DNA of 64,000 bases from Nocardia flavorosea NBRC 108225 (GTDB lineage Bacteria; Actinomycetota; Actinomycetes; Mycobacteriales; Mycobacteriaceae). Both the position numbers and the translations under genes were made by a program. The DNA lies in NCBI RefSeq assembly GCF_001613385.1, contig NZ_BDCG01000008.1:62001-126000 (forward strand). Direction: 5' to 3'. Positions 18,076 to 26,356 of this stretch are shown here, piece after piece (within the stretch, counting starts at the first letter, position 1; each line of letters starts with the position of its first letter). A model generated the notes under the pieces. It did no database searches, was not told the DNA's origin, and saw only the letters and a program-made list of their open reading frames with translations.

Positions 18076-18128
18076 CAACACTCCTGTGGTCGGCCCGGTC
18101 CGGCCCCGGAACATCTAGCCTGGCACTC

Positions 18129-19409
18129 ATGGCAGCTACCAGGGTGTACATCGCCAGGCTGACCGGCCTGGCGGTGCTGGGGCCGGACGGCGAGTCTATC
18201 GGCCGCGTACGCGACGTCGTGGTGGCCGTCCGGTACGACCGGCAGGAACCGCGTGTGCACGGTCTGGTGGTGGAATTGCCGACACGGCGGAGGATCTTCG
18301 TCCCGATGCTGCGGGTCACCAATATCGAACCCGGTTCGGTCACACTGAACACCGGTAATGTCAGCCTGCGGCGTTTCGCGCAGCGCCCCGGAGAGCTGCT
18401 GGCCATGGCGCAGATCGTGGATTCCACCGTGCAGGTCGACGATCCCGACCTGCCGGATCTGGCGGGGGTCGATGTGTTCGTGGTCGATCTCGGAATCACG
18501 CTGACCCGCACCCGGGACTGGCGGGTCGCCCGGGTCGCGGTGCGCGGGCATCGCCGGCTGGGGCGGCGGCGCACGGTGCATGTGGTTGATTGGGCCCGGG
18601 TCGAGGGCCTGACACCGTACGAGATCGACCGCCCGGGCCAGGACGTCAGCACATTGCTGGAGCAGTTCGAAGGCCGGCGCGCCGCCGATGTCGCGCATAT
18701 GTTGCGGGAACTGCCCGCCAAACGACGCCTGGAGGTGGCGCTCGCCCTCGACGACGAGCGGCTCGCCGATGTCGTCCAGGAACTCTCCGGTGACGACCAG
18801 CTGGACCTGCTCGGCCAGCTGGAGATGACCCGCGCGGCCGATGTCCTCGAGGCGATGGACCCCGACGACGCCGCCGATCTGCTGGGTGGCCTGCCGGAGA
18901 ACGAGGCCGAATCTCTGCTGACTCTGATGGATCCGCAGGAATCCGAGCCGGTGCGCCGGCTGCTCGAACATTCACCGGATACCGCGGGCGGGCTCATGAC
19001 GCCGGAACCGGTGGTCCTCTCGCCGTCGACCACGGTGGCCGAGGCGCTGGCCCGGGTCCGCAACCCCGATCTGACACCCGCGCTGGCGTCGGTGGTGTTC
19101 GTCGTGCGTCCACCGACGGCCACCCCGACCGGCCGCTATCTGGGGTGTGTCCACCTGCAGCAGTTGTTACGCGAACCGCCGGCGCATCTGGTCGGCGGAA
19201 TCCTGGACGCCGATCTGGCGACTCTGCGGCCGGAACTGCCGCTCGCGGCGGTGACCCGATATTTCGCCACCTACAACCTGGTGTGCGGTCCGGTGGTCGA
19301 CGAACAGAACCATCTGCTCGGTGCGGTAAGCGTGGACGATGTCCTCGACCATCTGCTGCCACCCGACTGGCGTGAGGACGAACAACTGTACGAAGGTGTG
19401 CGTCCGTGA
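18129..19409 (+). CDS. Soluble MgtE N-domain / CBS protein with PRC-barrel-like N-terminus (Rv1232c-like)
   Basis: A 426-residue protein without membrane segments. Residues about 1-150 form beta-rich PRC-barrel-like modules (GPDGESIGRVRDVVV). About 175-285 is an MgtE intracellular N domain with its superhelical repeats (LLEQFEGRRAADVAHMLREL, MDPDDAADLLGGLPENEAESLL), and 290-420 carries a CBS pair starting TAGGLMTPEPVVL. In MgtE channels these two domains sense Mg2+, but the channel domain is absent here. It may therefore regulate a separate transporter, such as the adjacent DUF1003 membrane protein, whose start overlaps its stop (GTGA). This is inference. Confidence 0.8.
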   Translation: MAATRVYIARLTGLAVLGPDGESIGRVRDVVVAVRYDRQEPRVHGLVVELPTRRRIFVPMLRVTNIEPGSVTLNTGNVSLRRFAQRPGELLAMAQIVDSTVQVDDPDLPDLAGVDVFVVDLGITLTRTRDWRVARVAVRGHRRLGRRRTVHVVDWARVEGLTPYEIDRPGQDVSTLLEQFEGRRAADVAHMLRELPAKRRLEVALALDDERLADVVQELSGDDQLDLLGQLEMTRAADVLEAMDPDDAADLLGGLPENEAESLLTLMDPQESEPVRRLLEHSPDTAGGLMTPEPVVLSPSTTVAEALARVRNPDLTPALASVVFVVRPPTATPTGRYLGCVHLQQLLREPPAHLVGGILDADLATLRPELPLAAVTRYFATYNLVCGPVVDEQNHLLGAVSVDDVLDHLLPPDWREDEQLYEGVRP

Positions 19410-20017
19410 CCGACAAGAGCACGGCCGGGCGGGCGGTCTCCAGTGCGCGGCAGCGACTGGAGACCCCCGTCGGAACCAGGTTCCGCTTCGATTGGGATGC
19501 CGAAGCACTGGCACGCGGCAGCGAACGGATCGCCCGATTCCTGGGCACCGGACGTTATCTCGCGATTCAGACGGTGGTGGTGATCGTCTGGATCGTGCTG
19601 AACGTTTTCGTGATCACGCTGCGCTGGGATCCCTACCCGTTCATCCTGTTGAACCTGGCGTTCTCCACCCAGGCAGCCTATGCCGCGCCGCTGATCCTGC
19701 TGGCGCAGAACCGGCAGGACAACCGCGACCGGGTCTCCCTCGAGGAGGACCGGCTGCGAGCCGCGCAGACCAAGGCCGACACCGAGTTCCTGGCCCGGGA
19801 ACTCGCGGCGTTGCGCCTGGCGGTGGGCGAGGTCGCGACCCGTGATTATCTGCGCCGCGAACTCGACGAGATCCGCGATGCACTGGAGCGGATCGAGTAC
19901 ACGACGGGAGTCGGGCCGACGCGCGGCCCGGACAAAGCAACCAAGCCGAAACGCAAGAAAACCTCCGGTCACAAGGCGGTTACGGGCCCGATTTCACCGC
20001 CTGTCGCCGATGAATGA
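19406..20017 (+). CDS. DUF1003 membrane protein
   Basis: A 203-residue protein. After a soluble N-terminus two membrane segments (YLAIQTVVVIVWIVLNVFVI and a second around YPFILLNLAFSTQAAYAAPLILLAQ) flank RWDPYPF, and the stretch QNRQDNRDR follows; these are the DUF1003 hallmarks. A charged coiled-coil (about 110-165) and a lysine-rich tail follow. It overlaps the MgtE-N/CBS gene by 4 bases, so the two proteins are made together. A two-piece Mg2+-related membrane system is conceivable but not shown. Confidence 0.82.
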   Translation: MTDKSTAGRAVSSARQRLETPVGTRFRFDWDAEALARGSERIARFLGTGRYLAIQTVVVIVWIVLNVFVITLRWDPYPFILLNLAFSTQAAYAAPLILLAQNRQDNRDRVSLEEDRLRAAQTKADTEFLARELAALRLAVGEVATRDYLRRELDEIRDALERIEYTTGVGPTRGPDKATKPKRKKTSGHKAVTGPISPPVADE

Positions 20018-20137
20018 CCGGAAATCCGCAATATGCTCCTGACCGGTAGGTAACCTGGATCACGTTGTCCCGAGCGCGCCGTACGGGAATGTCCGAGACG
20101 GTCGCTCACCTGTGACATAGAGGAACGGTGGAGCCGA

Positions 20138-21571
20138 ATGCGGATACCTACCCCTGTGGCAATGTCGGCTCTGGTCATGGCGGGCCTGGTAGCGAGTGGT
20201 TCCGCCGTCCACACCACCATGTCGTCGACCCCGCCGGAAGCTCCCGGAGCCAGACTCGCGACGAATGCCGATCAGGCCGGAGACGCCGCCGAAGATACCG
20301 AAGCCCCATTGACCCAGACACTCGGAATGCTGCCGGTCGAACCCACCACGCCCCGGAAACTCCGGGCCCTGAGCCCGGTACCGGCCGACGGAATCCCACC
20401 CTTCGCCGGTACCGTTCCGTTACAGAGTATCGCCCTGCCCAGCGGCAGTGGCGCGTTCGGCATCCCGGAGATCGTGCTGGCCGCCTATCGCAACGCCGAA
20501 CTGGCCCTGCAGTCCTCGACCCCCGGCTGCGGACTCACCTGGAACCTGCTCGCCGGTATCGGCCGTATCGAATCGGGGCATGCGAGCAACGGGCGCACCG
20601 ACGCCGCGGGAACCACCAACCCGCCCATCTTCGGCCCGGCACTGGACGGCACGCTGCCGGGGAACGAGATCATCCGAGCCACCGACGGTGGCTACGTCCG
20701 CGCGCTGGGTCCCATGCAGTTCCTGCCCGGCACCTGGTCGCGCTACGCCGCCGACGGCAACGCCGACGGCCACGCCGATCCGCACAACGTCTTCGACGCC
20801 GCCCTGGGCGCCGGCAAGTATCTCTGCTCGGGCGGGCTGAATCTGCGCGACCCGCAACAGGAACTGCGCGCCGTCCTGCGCTACAACAACTCGATGTCGT
20901 ATGCGGCCGAGGTGCTGAGCTGGTCGGCGGCCTACCGCACCGGCGGCCGGGCTGCGCCGGTTATCCCCTCCCCGGGGCTCGTCCCGCCCGGCAGCGCCCC
21001 CAGCGAGTTGCCGCCCGGATCGCCGGACCTACTGGCGGCACAGACGGATACACCGGTGCCGCCGCCCCCACCCGAACTGGCGGTGCAGACCCCGCGGCCC
21101 GAACCCATGATCCGTATCCCCGGATTGCCGCCCATCCCCTGCGGTTTGCTCTGCCCGCCCGCGCCGGGGTCGCCGAAGGTCGGCCAAGCGCTCCCCGCAC
21201 CCGGCCCCGGCGCACCTGCCGCCCCCGGTGATCCCGCGACCCCGGGCGCACCCGCGGGCCCGGGCACCCAGGCTGCGCCCGGAGCCCCGGCTCCCGCGGC
21301 ACCCGAAGCACCCGCACCGGGAGCACCTGCACCACAAGAGGCCCCGCAGAACCAGGCGGCACCACCCCCGCCGGCGCACAATCCGGAGGTACAGGCGGCT
21401 CCGGCGCCCGCACCACCCTCCATCACCCTGCCGGGCGGGCTGGTCATCCCGCTGCCGATCGCGCTGGTTCCCGGCCCGGCGGCCCCCACCCCCGCGGACG
21501 CGGTACCGCCACCACCGCCCATCGAGACCGCTCCCGCGCCGTCTCCGGCCGAACCCGCCCCGCCTGCCTGA
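20138..21571 (+). CDS. Secreted lytic transglycosylase with Pro/Ala-rich tail (Rv1230c-like)
   Basis: A 477-residue exported protein. The N-terminal signal segment is about 1-25. A soluble lytic transglycosylase (SLT_2/MltB-like) domain spans about 110-275, with GIGRIESGH (putative catalytic Glu145), GPMQFLPGTW, and LRYNNSMSYAAEVLSW. Residues about 280-477 are low-complexity Pro/Ala/Gly, like a cell-wall-spanning linker. It would cleave peptidoglycan glycan strands outside the membrane. The following gene encodes a second enzyme of the same type, so they are a tandem duplication. A strong terminator hairpin separates them. Confidence 0.85.
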   Translation: MRIPTPVAMSALVMAGLVASGSAVHTTMSSTPPEAPGARLATNADQAGDAAEDTEAPLTQTLGMLPVEPTTPRKLRALSPVPADGIPPFAGTVPLQSIALPSGSGAFGIPEIVLAAYRNAELALQSSTPGCGLTWNLLAGIGRIESGHASNGRTDAAGTTNPPIFGPALDGTLPGNEIIRATDGGYVRALGPMQFLPGTWSRYAADGNADGHADPHNVFDAALGAGKYLCSGGLNLRDPQQELRAVLRYNNSMSYAAEVLSWSAAYRTGGRAAPVIPSPGLVPPGSAPSELPPGSPDLLAAQTDTPVPPPPPELAVQTPRPEPMIRIPGLPPIPCGLLCPPAPGSPKVGQALPAPGPGAPAAPGDPATPGAPAGPGTQAAPGAPAPAAPEAPAPGAPAPQEAPQNQAAPPPPAHNPEVQAAPAPAPPSITLPGGLVIPLPIALVPGPAAPTPADAVPPPPPIETAPAPSPAEPAPPA

Positions 21572-21577
21572 CAACTC

Positions 21578-21605
21578 CCGGCCGGCGGTGTCGCCCGCCG
21601 GCCGG
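21578..21605 (+). terminator. GC-rich hairpin terminator between the tandem lytic transglycosylase genes
   Basis: An 11-bp perfect stem CCGGCCGGCGG/CCGCCGGCCGG with a 6-base loop starts 6 bases after the first transglycosylase stop. There is no T-run. It implies that the second transglycosylase has its own promoter in the 200 bases that follow. Confidence 0.65.
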
Positions 21606-21809
21606 ACAGCATCCACCGCAGCCCGGCTCCGTTGTGGCCGGCGCCGGGTCCGTATGCGACGCCGCCGTTTCCCTCCCCACCCGACGTCGCATTCACGCCG
21701 AATTGATGGTCACGAGGTAGTAACGAACTGGTCTCGGATGCGGTAGTCTCGACGGCGAAGGTCACGGCCGGGCAACGAGTCCGGCCGGGGCCGCAGGCTT
21801 GTGGTTGAG

Positions 21810-22682
21810 ATGAAGGGCTTTGAGCACGTGGGGCGTCACCGTAAACAACAACCTGCCACTGTTACCCGAGGTTCGGTTATCGCACTCACCGGTTTGGTAC
21901 CGGCGGGTGTAGTGGCCACCAATGCCGCAGCGGCGATGGCCACCGATCCCACCGCGGCCTCGGTCGAGATGCATATGTCCGCCGTGGGCGCCGCCCCCGG
22001 TCGGGCCATGGCGCCCGCCTCGTTCGACGACACGGTGATGCACGCCATGGCCAAACAGTCCCCGGAGGCGCCGGTCGAGGTGAAAACGGTTGCGCTGGAT
22101 CCCAATCGGGCCCGTAACGACCTCCCGGTGGCCGCATCGGGTATCCCGGGGATCGCCCAGGACGCCTATCTCCAGGCCGAGCAGATCCTGGCCGACGAGA
22201 ACCCCGGCTGCAATATGTCCTGGACGACGCTGGCCGGTATCGGCCGCGTCGAATCCACCCATATGTACAACGGCAAGGCGGACGCCGACGGTAACGCGCT
22301 GTCCCCGGTGTTCGGTCCGGCGCTGGACGGCAGCCTGGCGGGCAACAATGTCATCCACGATTCCGACGGTGGTGCGCTCGACGGCTACGGCGGCTATGAC
22401 CGCGCGGTGGGCCCGATGCAGTTCCTGCCGGAAACCTGGACACATTACGCGGCCGACGGCAACCGCGACGGGATCTCCGATCCGCAGAACTACTACGACG
22501 CGACCCTGACCGCCGGTAAATACCTGTGCTCCGGCGATCTGGATATGAACGATCCCGCCCAGCAGACCAGGGCCATCCTGCGCTACAACAACTCGATGGC
22601 CTATGTCGCGAACGTCATGGCCTGGGCCCAGTCGTACAAGACCGGGATCGCACCCCAGCCCGCGGAACTCCCCAAGATCTGA
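21810..22682 (+). CDS. Secreted lytic transglycosylase, second tandem copy
   Basis: About 290 residues. Residues 1-45 look like a signal peptide (SVIALTGLVPAGVVATNAAAAMA), followed by the same SLT_2-type domain as the gene upstream: GIGRVESTH (putative catalytic Glu148), FGPALDGSLAGNNVI, GPMQFLPETW and LRYNNSMAYVANVMAW. Unlike the first copy it has no Pro-rich tail. Domain similarity is high through the catalytic region, so the pair arose by duplication and diverged at both ends. The GTG at 21801 is an alternative start. The gene ends about 110 bases before the tnpB remnant. Confidence 0.82.
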   Translation: MKGFEHVGRHRKQQPATVTRGSVIALTGLVPAGVVATNAAAAMATDPTAASVEMHMSAVGAAPGRAMAPASFDDTVMHAMAKQSPEAPVEVKTVALDPNRARNDLPVAASGIPGIAQDAYLQAEQILADENPGCNMSWTTLAGIGRVESTHMYNGKADADGNALSPVFGPALDGSLAGNNVIHDSDGGALDGYGGYDRAVGPMQFLPETWTHYAADGNRDGISDPQNYYDATLTAGKYLCSGDLDMNDPAQQTRAILRYNNSMAYVANVMAWAQSYKTGIAPQPAELPKI

Positions 22683-22793
22683 CCGTGAAACGTAGCGTGT
22701 GAGCCCAGTTCTTCAGAGCCGAGACAGCGCATCAACAGCTTCGCGATCAGGGCTCGAGGGGTTTGTGTCGGTGTTGGTTGTCACCGTGCGCGG

Positions 22794-23706
22794 GTGCAGC
22801 TTCGGTACAACTTCCGCGTCTACCCGACGCCGGGTCAGCGGGTCGCGCCGGCGCAGGCGTTCGGGTGTGCGCGAGTGGTGTACAACGGCAATCTCCGTGC
22901 CCGCGAACATGCGCACGCGGCCGGGCTGAAGTTGTCGGATACCGAGGTTCAGCGGCGGGTAGTCACGGACGCCGAACATACTTCGGAGCGGTCGTGGCCG
23001 GCCGGGGTGTCGTCGGTGGTTCTGGTACAAGCCTGCCAGGACGCGCGGGCGGCATATCGGAACTGGTTCGACTCATTGTCGGGGAAACGGAAGGGCCAAA
23101 GACTCGGCAAACCGCGGTTCCGGTCCCGGAAGGATAATCGCCAGGCGATTCGGCTTACCCGCAACGGATTCACTCTGCGGGCGAATCGGAAGCTGTACGT
23201 GGCGAAGGTCGGCGAGTTGAAGGTGGCGTGGTCGCGGGAGTTGTCGTCGGTCACCGTTGTCAAGGATTCGGCGGGCCGGTATTTCGCGTCGTTCGTGGTC
23301 ATGATCGACGATCGGGCCTTGCCCGAGGTCGACTCAGAGGTCGGTATCGACCTCGGTCTGGCGACGTTCGCGGTTCGTGGAGGACTTGAACGTGAAGGGT
23401 CTCGCACGGACCCGCCCGGCGAAGTCGGTGCACGATGCCGGGTGGGGGATGTTCACCCGGCTGTTGGAGGAGAAAGCCGTCCGGTACGGCCGTACCTTCG
23501 GCAGGGTGGATCGCTGGTTTCCCTCGACCCGGTTGTGTTCGGTATGTGGGCTGGTCGGAGACGCCAAGCCGTTGCATGTGCGGGAATGGACGTGCACGTG
23601 TGGTGTTGTCCACGATCGTGACTTGAATGCTGCTCGCAATATTCTCGCCGCAGGGCTTGCGGAGAGTCGAAACGCTTGTGGAGGGGCGGTAAGTCCGGCC
23701 GCATAG
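22794..23706 (+). pseudogene. tnpB: TnpB RNA-guided nuclease, internally deleted and frameshifted
   Basis: The first frame (from GTG 22794) encodes the TnpB N-terminal half: RYNFRVYPTPGQ, WPAGVSSVVLVQACQDARAAYRNWF, KPRFRSRK, then GIDLGLATFAV with the RuvC-I aspartate. Intact relatives have about 90 residues here before the RuvC-II block. In this gene the sequence jumps directly, and out of frame, to VEDLNVKGLARTR (RuvC-II glutamate) at 23377. The remainder carries the zinc finger (CSVCG... CTCG) and the RuvC-III segment HDRDLNAARNILA. The roughly 270-bp internal deletion removes the RuvC core linker, so nuclease activity should be lost. The catalytic residues flanking the gap are retained. 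Confidence 0.85.
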
Positions 23707-23791
23707 CGGACGGCACACCCGGTGAAGCAGGAACCTCAGGGCCGCGAGGTTCGGGAGGAAACCCGACCGTCCACGGCCGGGAGGAAGTCAA
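23620..23791 (+). ncRNA. Putative omega (reRNA) guide scaffold at the 3' end of the tnpB remnant
   Basis: TnpB omega RNAs overlap the 3' end of tnpB and extend to the element's right end. Here the last tnpB codons and the next 85 bases contain a compact structured region, including hairpin GAACCTC/GAGGTTC (23731-23752) and GGAGGAAACCC, ending at GAAGTCAA. The guide would be the flanking chromosome immediately after, that is, the 5' end of mrp. Assignment rests on position and sequence style only. Confidence 0.4.
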
Positions 23792-23809
23792 GGCACTACC
23801 ATCGGCAGC

Positions 23810-24946
23810 ATGCCAGTGGTAACGGAAGCGGAGGTGCGGGGCGCCCTCGCAAAGGTCGACGACCCGGAGATCCGCAAACCGATCACCGAACTGGGCATGG
23901 TGAAAAGCATCGGGATCGATCCGGACAGCAATGTTCATATCGAGGTCTTCCTGACCACCGCCGGATGCCCGTTGCGCACCGAGATCACCCAGCGGGTGAG
24001 TACCGCGGTCGCCGATGTGCCCGGAGTCGGTGCGGTATCGGTCGAGCTCGATGTGATGAGCGACGAACAGCGCACCGAACTACGCAAGCAGCTGCGCGGC
24101 GATTCCGCCGAACCGGTGATCCCGTTCGCCCAGCCCGGTTCGCTCACCCGCGTGTACGCGGTCGCGTCCGGAAAGGGCGGGGTCGGTAAGTCGAGCGTCA
24201 CGGTGAACCTCGCCGCCGCGCTCGCCGACCGCGGCCTGTCGGTCGGGGTACTGGATGCCGATATCTACGGCCACTCCATCCCGCGGATGCTCGGCACCGA
24301 TGCCCGGCCCACCCAGGTCGAGCGGATGATCATGCCGCCGGTCGCGCACGACGTGAAGATGATCTCGATCGCGCAGTTCACCAAGGGCAACACCCCCGTG
24401 GTGTGGCGCGGCCCGATGCTGCACCGCGCGTTGCAGCAGTTCCTGGCAGATGTGTTCTGGGGCGATCTGGACGTTCTGCTGCTGGATCTGCCGCCCGGTA
24501 CCGGCGATGTGGCGATCTCCATCGCTCAGCTGATCCCGAACGCGGAGATCCTGGTGGTCACCACCCCGCAGATCGCCGCCGCCGAGGTCGCCGAACGCGC
24601 AGGCGCCATCGCCTTGCAGACGCGGCAGCGGATCGCCGGGGTGGTGGAGAACATGTCCTGGCTGGATCTGCCCGACGGCAGCCGGATGGAACTGTACGGC
24701 TCCGGCGGTGGGCAGGCGGTCGCCGACCGGCTCACCCGCGCCGTCGGCGCCGAGGTGCCGCTGCTCGGCCAGATCCCGATCGAACAGGCGGTGCGTGAGG
24801 CCGGCGACGAGGGTACGCCCATCGTGCTGCGCGATCCGGACAGCCCCGCCTCTGTCGCCCTGCGCGCGGTCGCCGACAAGCTCGCGGTCCGCCGCCGGGG
24901 CCTGGCCGGTATGTCGCTCGGCATCGATACGACTCGTCACCTCTGA
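23810..24946 (+). CDS. mrp: Mrp/ApbC-type Fe-S cluster carrier ATPase
   Basis: A 378-residue P-loop protein. An N-terminal MIP18/DUF59 domain occupies about 1-95 (VDDPEIRKPITELGMVKSI). The deviant Walker A GKGGVGKSS is near 121-129, and DADIYGHSIPRMLG, LLLDLPPGTGD (switch II/Walker B) and NMSWLDLPDG follow. The bacterial Mrp family binds a Fe-S cluster at a dimer interface and transfers it to target apoproteins in the cytosol. The usual C-terminal CxxC found in many Mrp proteins is not visible at its normal place, where NMSWLDLPDGSR occurs. The tnpB element ends about 18 bases before the ATG, so the native upstream region has been displaced. Confidence 0.88.
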   Translation: MPVVTEAEVRGALAKVDDPEIRKPITELGMVKSIGIDPDSNVHIEVFLTTAGCPLRTEITQRVSTAVADVPGVGAVSVELDVMSDEQRTELRKQLRGDSAEPVIPFAQPGSLTRVYAVASGKGGVGKSSVTVNLAAALADRGLSVGVLDADIYGHSIPRMLGTDARPTQVERMIMPPVAHDVKMISIAQFTKGNTPVVWRGPMLHRALQQFLADVFWGDLDVLLLDLPPGTGDVAISIAQLIPNAEILVVTTPQIAAAEVAERAGAIALQTRQRIAGVVENMSWLDLPDGSRMELYGSGGGQAVADRLTRAVGAEVPLLGQIPIEQAVREAGDEGTPIVLRDPDSPASVALRAVADKLAVRRRGLAGMSLGIDTTRHL

Positions 24947-25140
24947 AACACTCGGCTTCCGGCACCGATCGGCGAGTTACCCGGACGTCGCGGCAGCCCG
25001 GCCGGAAGGCTGAGCCGCCTCGTTGTCACTGCCATGCGCTGGGCCTGCCGCGAGTTCACCCGGCCGGCCACGATCGAGGGCAAACTCGGCGGGCAGGGCG
25101 ACCCGCGAACCTTGTCGGCGGGCACACCTAGACTCGGCCC

Positions 25141-25461
25141 ATGCTCACCCTGCTGCTGTACGTCTCGATCGTGGGTTTGGTGGCCACGGTGTTGTTCCTG
25201 CTGGCCGGTGCGCTCTTCGGCCGGTCGGAGGAGCTGGGGCCACTACCGGAGGGCACCACCGCGACGATTCTGCCGGTGGAGAATATCTCCGGCGCCGATG
25301 TGCGGGCCCTGCGGTTCCAGCAGGTCGTGCGCGGGTACAAGGCCGGCGAGGTCGATTGGGCACTGGCCCGGCTGGCCGCGCGGATCGATGAACTACAGGC
25401 CCAGCTCGCCGAAGCACAGTCCGCGAGCACCGGTGCGGCAACAGGCCAGGACCGCTCGTGA
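25141..25461 (+). CDS. Membrane protein with DivIVA-type motif (Rv1209-like)
   Basis: A 106-residue protein with one N-terminal membrane segment (LLLYVSIVGLVATVLFLLAGALFG). A DivIVA N-terminal-like motif (FQQVVRGYKAGEVDWALARLAARIDELQAQL) follows and predicts a coiled coil. Location just before tagA, with a 4-bp GTGA overlap, matches Rv1209 in M. tuberculosis. It may attach to curved or polar membrane, as DivIVA proteins do, but no function is established from this sequence. Confidence 0.78.
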   Translation: MLTLLLYVSIVGLVATVLFLLAGALFGRSEELGPLPEGTTATILPVENISGADVRALRFQQVVRGYKAGEVDWALARLAARIDELQAQLAEAQSASTGAATGQDRS

Positions 25462-26030
25462 CCGCCACCGATACCCTGGTTCGCTGCCCGTGGTCGGTCG
25501 ATTCCCAGATCTACCGCGACTACCACGATCAGGAGTGGGGCCGCCCGCTACACGGCGACGACGCCCTGTTCGAGCGGCTGTGCCTGGAGGCCTTCCAGTC
25601 GGGGTTGTCCTGGATCACTATTCTTCGCAAACGCCCCGCGTTCCGGTCGGCGTTCGCCGGATTCGTGATCGACCGGGTCGCCGAATTCGGTGATGCCGAC
25701 CGCGAGCGACTGCTGGCCGATCCCGCGATTGTGCGCAATCGCGCCAAAATCGATGCTTGTATCGCGAATGCGAAAGTCGCCCGCGACCTCGATACCGGCC
25801 TGGACGAACTGCTCTGGTCGTTCGCTCCGCCACCCCGGCCGCGCCCCCGCGAAATAGGCGATATTCCTGCGGTGACGCCCGAATCCACCGCACTGGCAAA
25901 AGAATTGAAGCGGCGTGGTTTCCGCTTCGTCGGGCCGACCACCGCGTACGCGCTGATGCAGGCGACCGGAATGGTGGACGATCATCTGTCCGAATGCTGG
26001 GTCGATACCCGGCACACCGGCCTCGGCTGA
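25458..26030 (+). CDS. tagA: DNA-3-methyladenine glycosylase I
   Basis: A 190-residue TagA. It begins VRCPWS and YHDQEWGRP (zinc and active-site region), with the LCLEAFQSGLSWITILRKRPAFRSAF block carrying the catalytic glutamate, RNRAKIDACIANAK, and the C-terminal GPTTAYALMQATGMVDDHLSEC where Zn ligands occur. It excises 3-methyladenine from alkylated DNA in base excision repair. The GTG start overlaps the stop of the DivIVA-motif gene. The reading frame and length match the family. Confidence 0.93.
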   Translation: MTATDTLVRCPWSVDSQIYRDYHDQEWGRPLHGDDALFERLCLEAFQSGLSWITILRKRPAFRSAFAGFVIDRVAEFGDADRERLLADPAIVRNRAKIDACIANAKVARDLDTGLDELLWSFAPPPRPRPREIGDIPAVTPESTALAKELKRRGFRFVGPTTAYALMQATGMVDDHLSECWVDTRHTGLG

Positions 26031-26188
26031 CCGGTCACATTTGGACGTCGAGTATCCGCCATCTCCTGCGATAGGGAAGAATGGATCGGGTGCGGTCCGT
26101 CGCCTCAACCGGCGGACCGCCCGGTTGGTGACAACCGGAGATCCGAGCAAGTGCGCAGCATACCGCGCAGATCTGGAGGGAGCAGAGG

Positions 26189-26356
26189 ATGGCGGCCATG
26201 AAGCCCCGTACCGGGGACGGTCCCCTCGAGGCAACCAAGGAAGGTCGTGGGATCGTTATGCGGGTTCCGCTCGAGGGTGGCGGGCGTCTGGTCGTTGAAC
26301 TCACGCCCGACGAAGCCGCGGCATTGGGTGACGAATTGAAGAGTGTCACCGGCTAG
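26189..26356 (+). CDS. DUF3117 small protein (Rv1211-like)
   Basis: A 55-residue protein starting MAAMKPRTGDGPLEATKEGR and ending ELKSVTG, nearly invariant in form across Actinobacteria (DUF3117). The ATG at 26189 has GGAGGGAGCAGAGG just upstream, a strong ribosome binding site. From memory, the M. tuberculosis homologue Rv1211 has been described as a calmodulin-like protein; nothing in the sequence itself proves that. Its last 14 bases overlap the start of the rlmA-like gene, which suggests coupled translation. Confidence 0.88.
   Translation: MAAMKPRTGDGPLEATKEGRGIVMRVPLEGGGRLVVELTPDEAAALGDELKSVTG

Larger units (their letters stand above)
22690..23791 (+). mobile_element. IS200/IS605-group element remnant carrying only tnpB
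   Basis: The element contains a single, defective tnpB and no tnpA transposase gene, so it is a non-autonomous unit. The right boundary is placed near 23791 because TnpB-type 3' sequence (GGGAGGAAGTCAA) ends there and chromosomal sequence leading into mrp begins. The left boundary is only estimated, somewhere between the transglycosylase stop (22682) and the tnpB start. No target duplication is expected for this group. Confidence 0.6.

Noticed and set aside
17219..19123. Long minus-strand frame spanning the CitE-like and MgtE-N genes
   Set aside because: It crosses two real genes in the wrong frame and shows only Arg/Ser-rich translation without domains.
21606..21809. c-di-AMP (ydaO-type) riboswitch upstream of the second lytic transglycosylase
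   Set aside because: Such riboswitches precede cell-wall hydrolase genes in actinobacteria, but I could not find the conserved GGGTGAATCC-type and GGGAACC-type blocks.
26031..26188. A separate promoter or RNA element between tagA and the DUF3117 gene
   Set aside because: Only a strong ribosome binding site is visible; nothing supports an RNA element.
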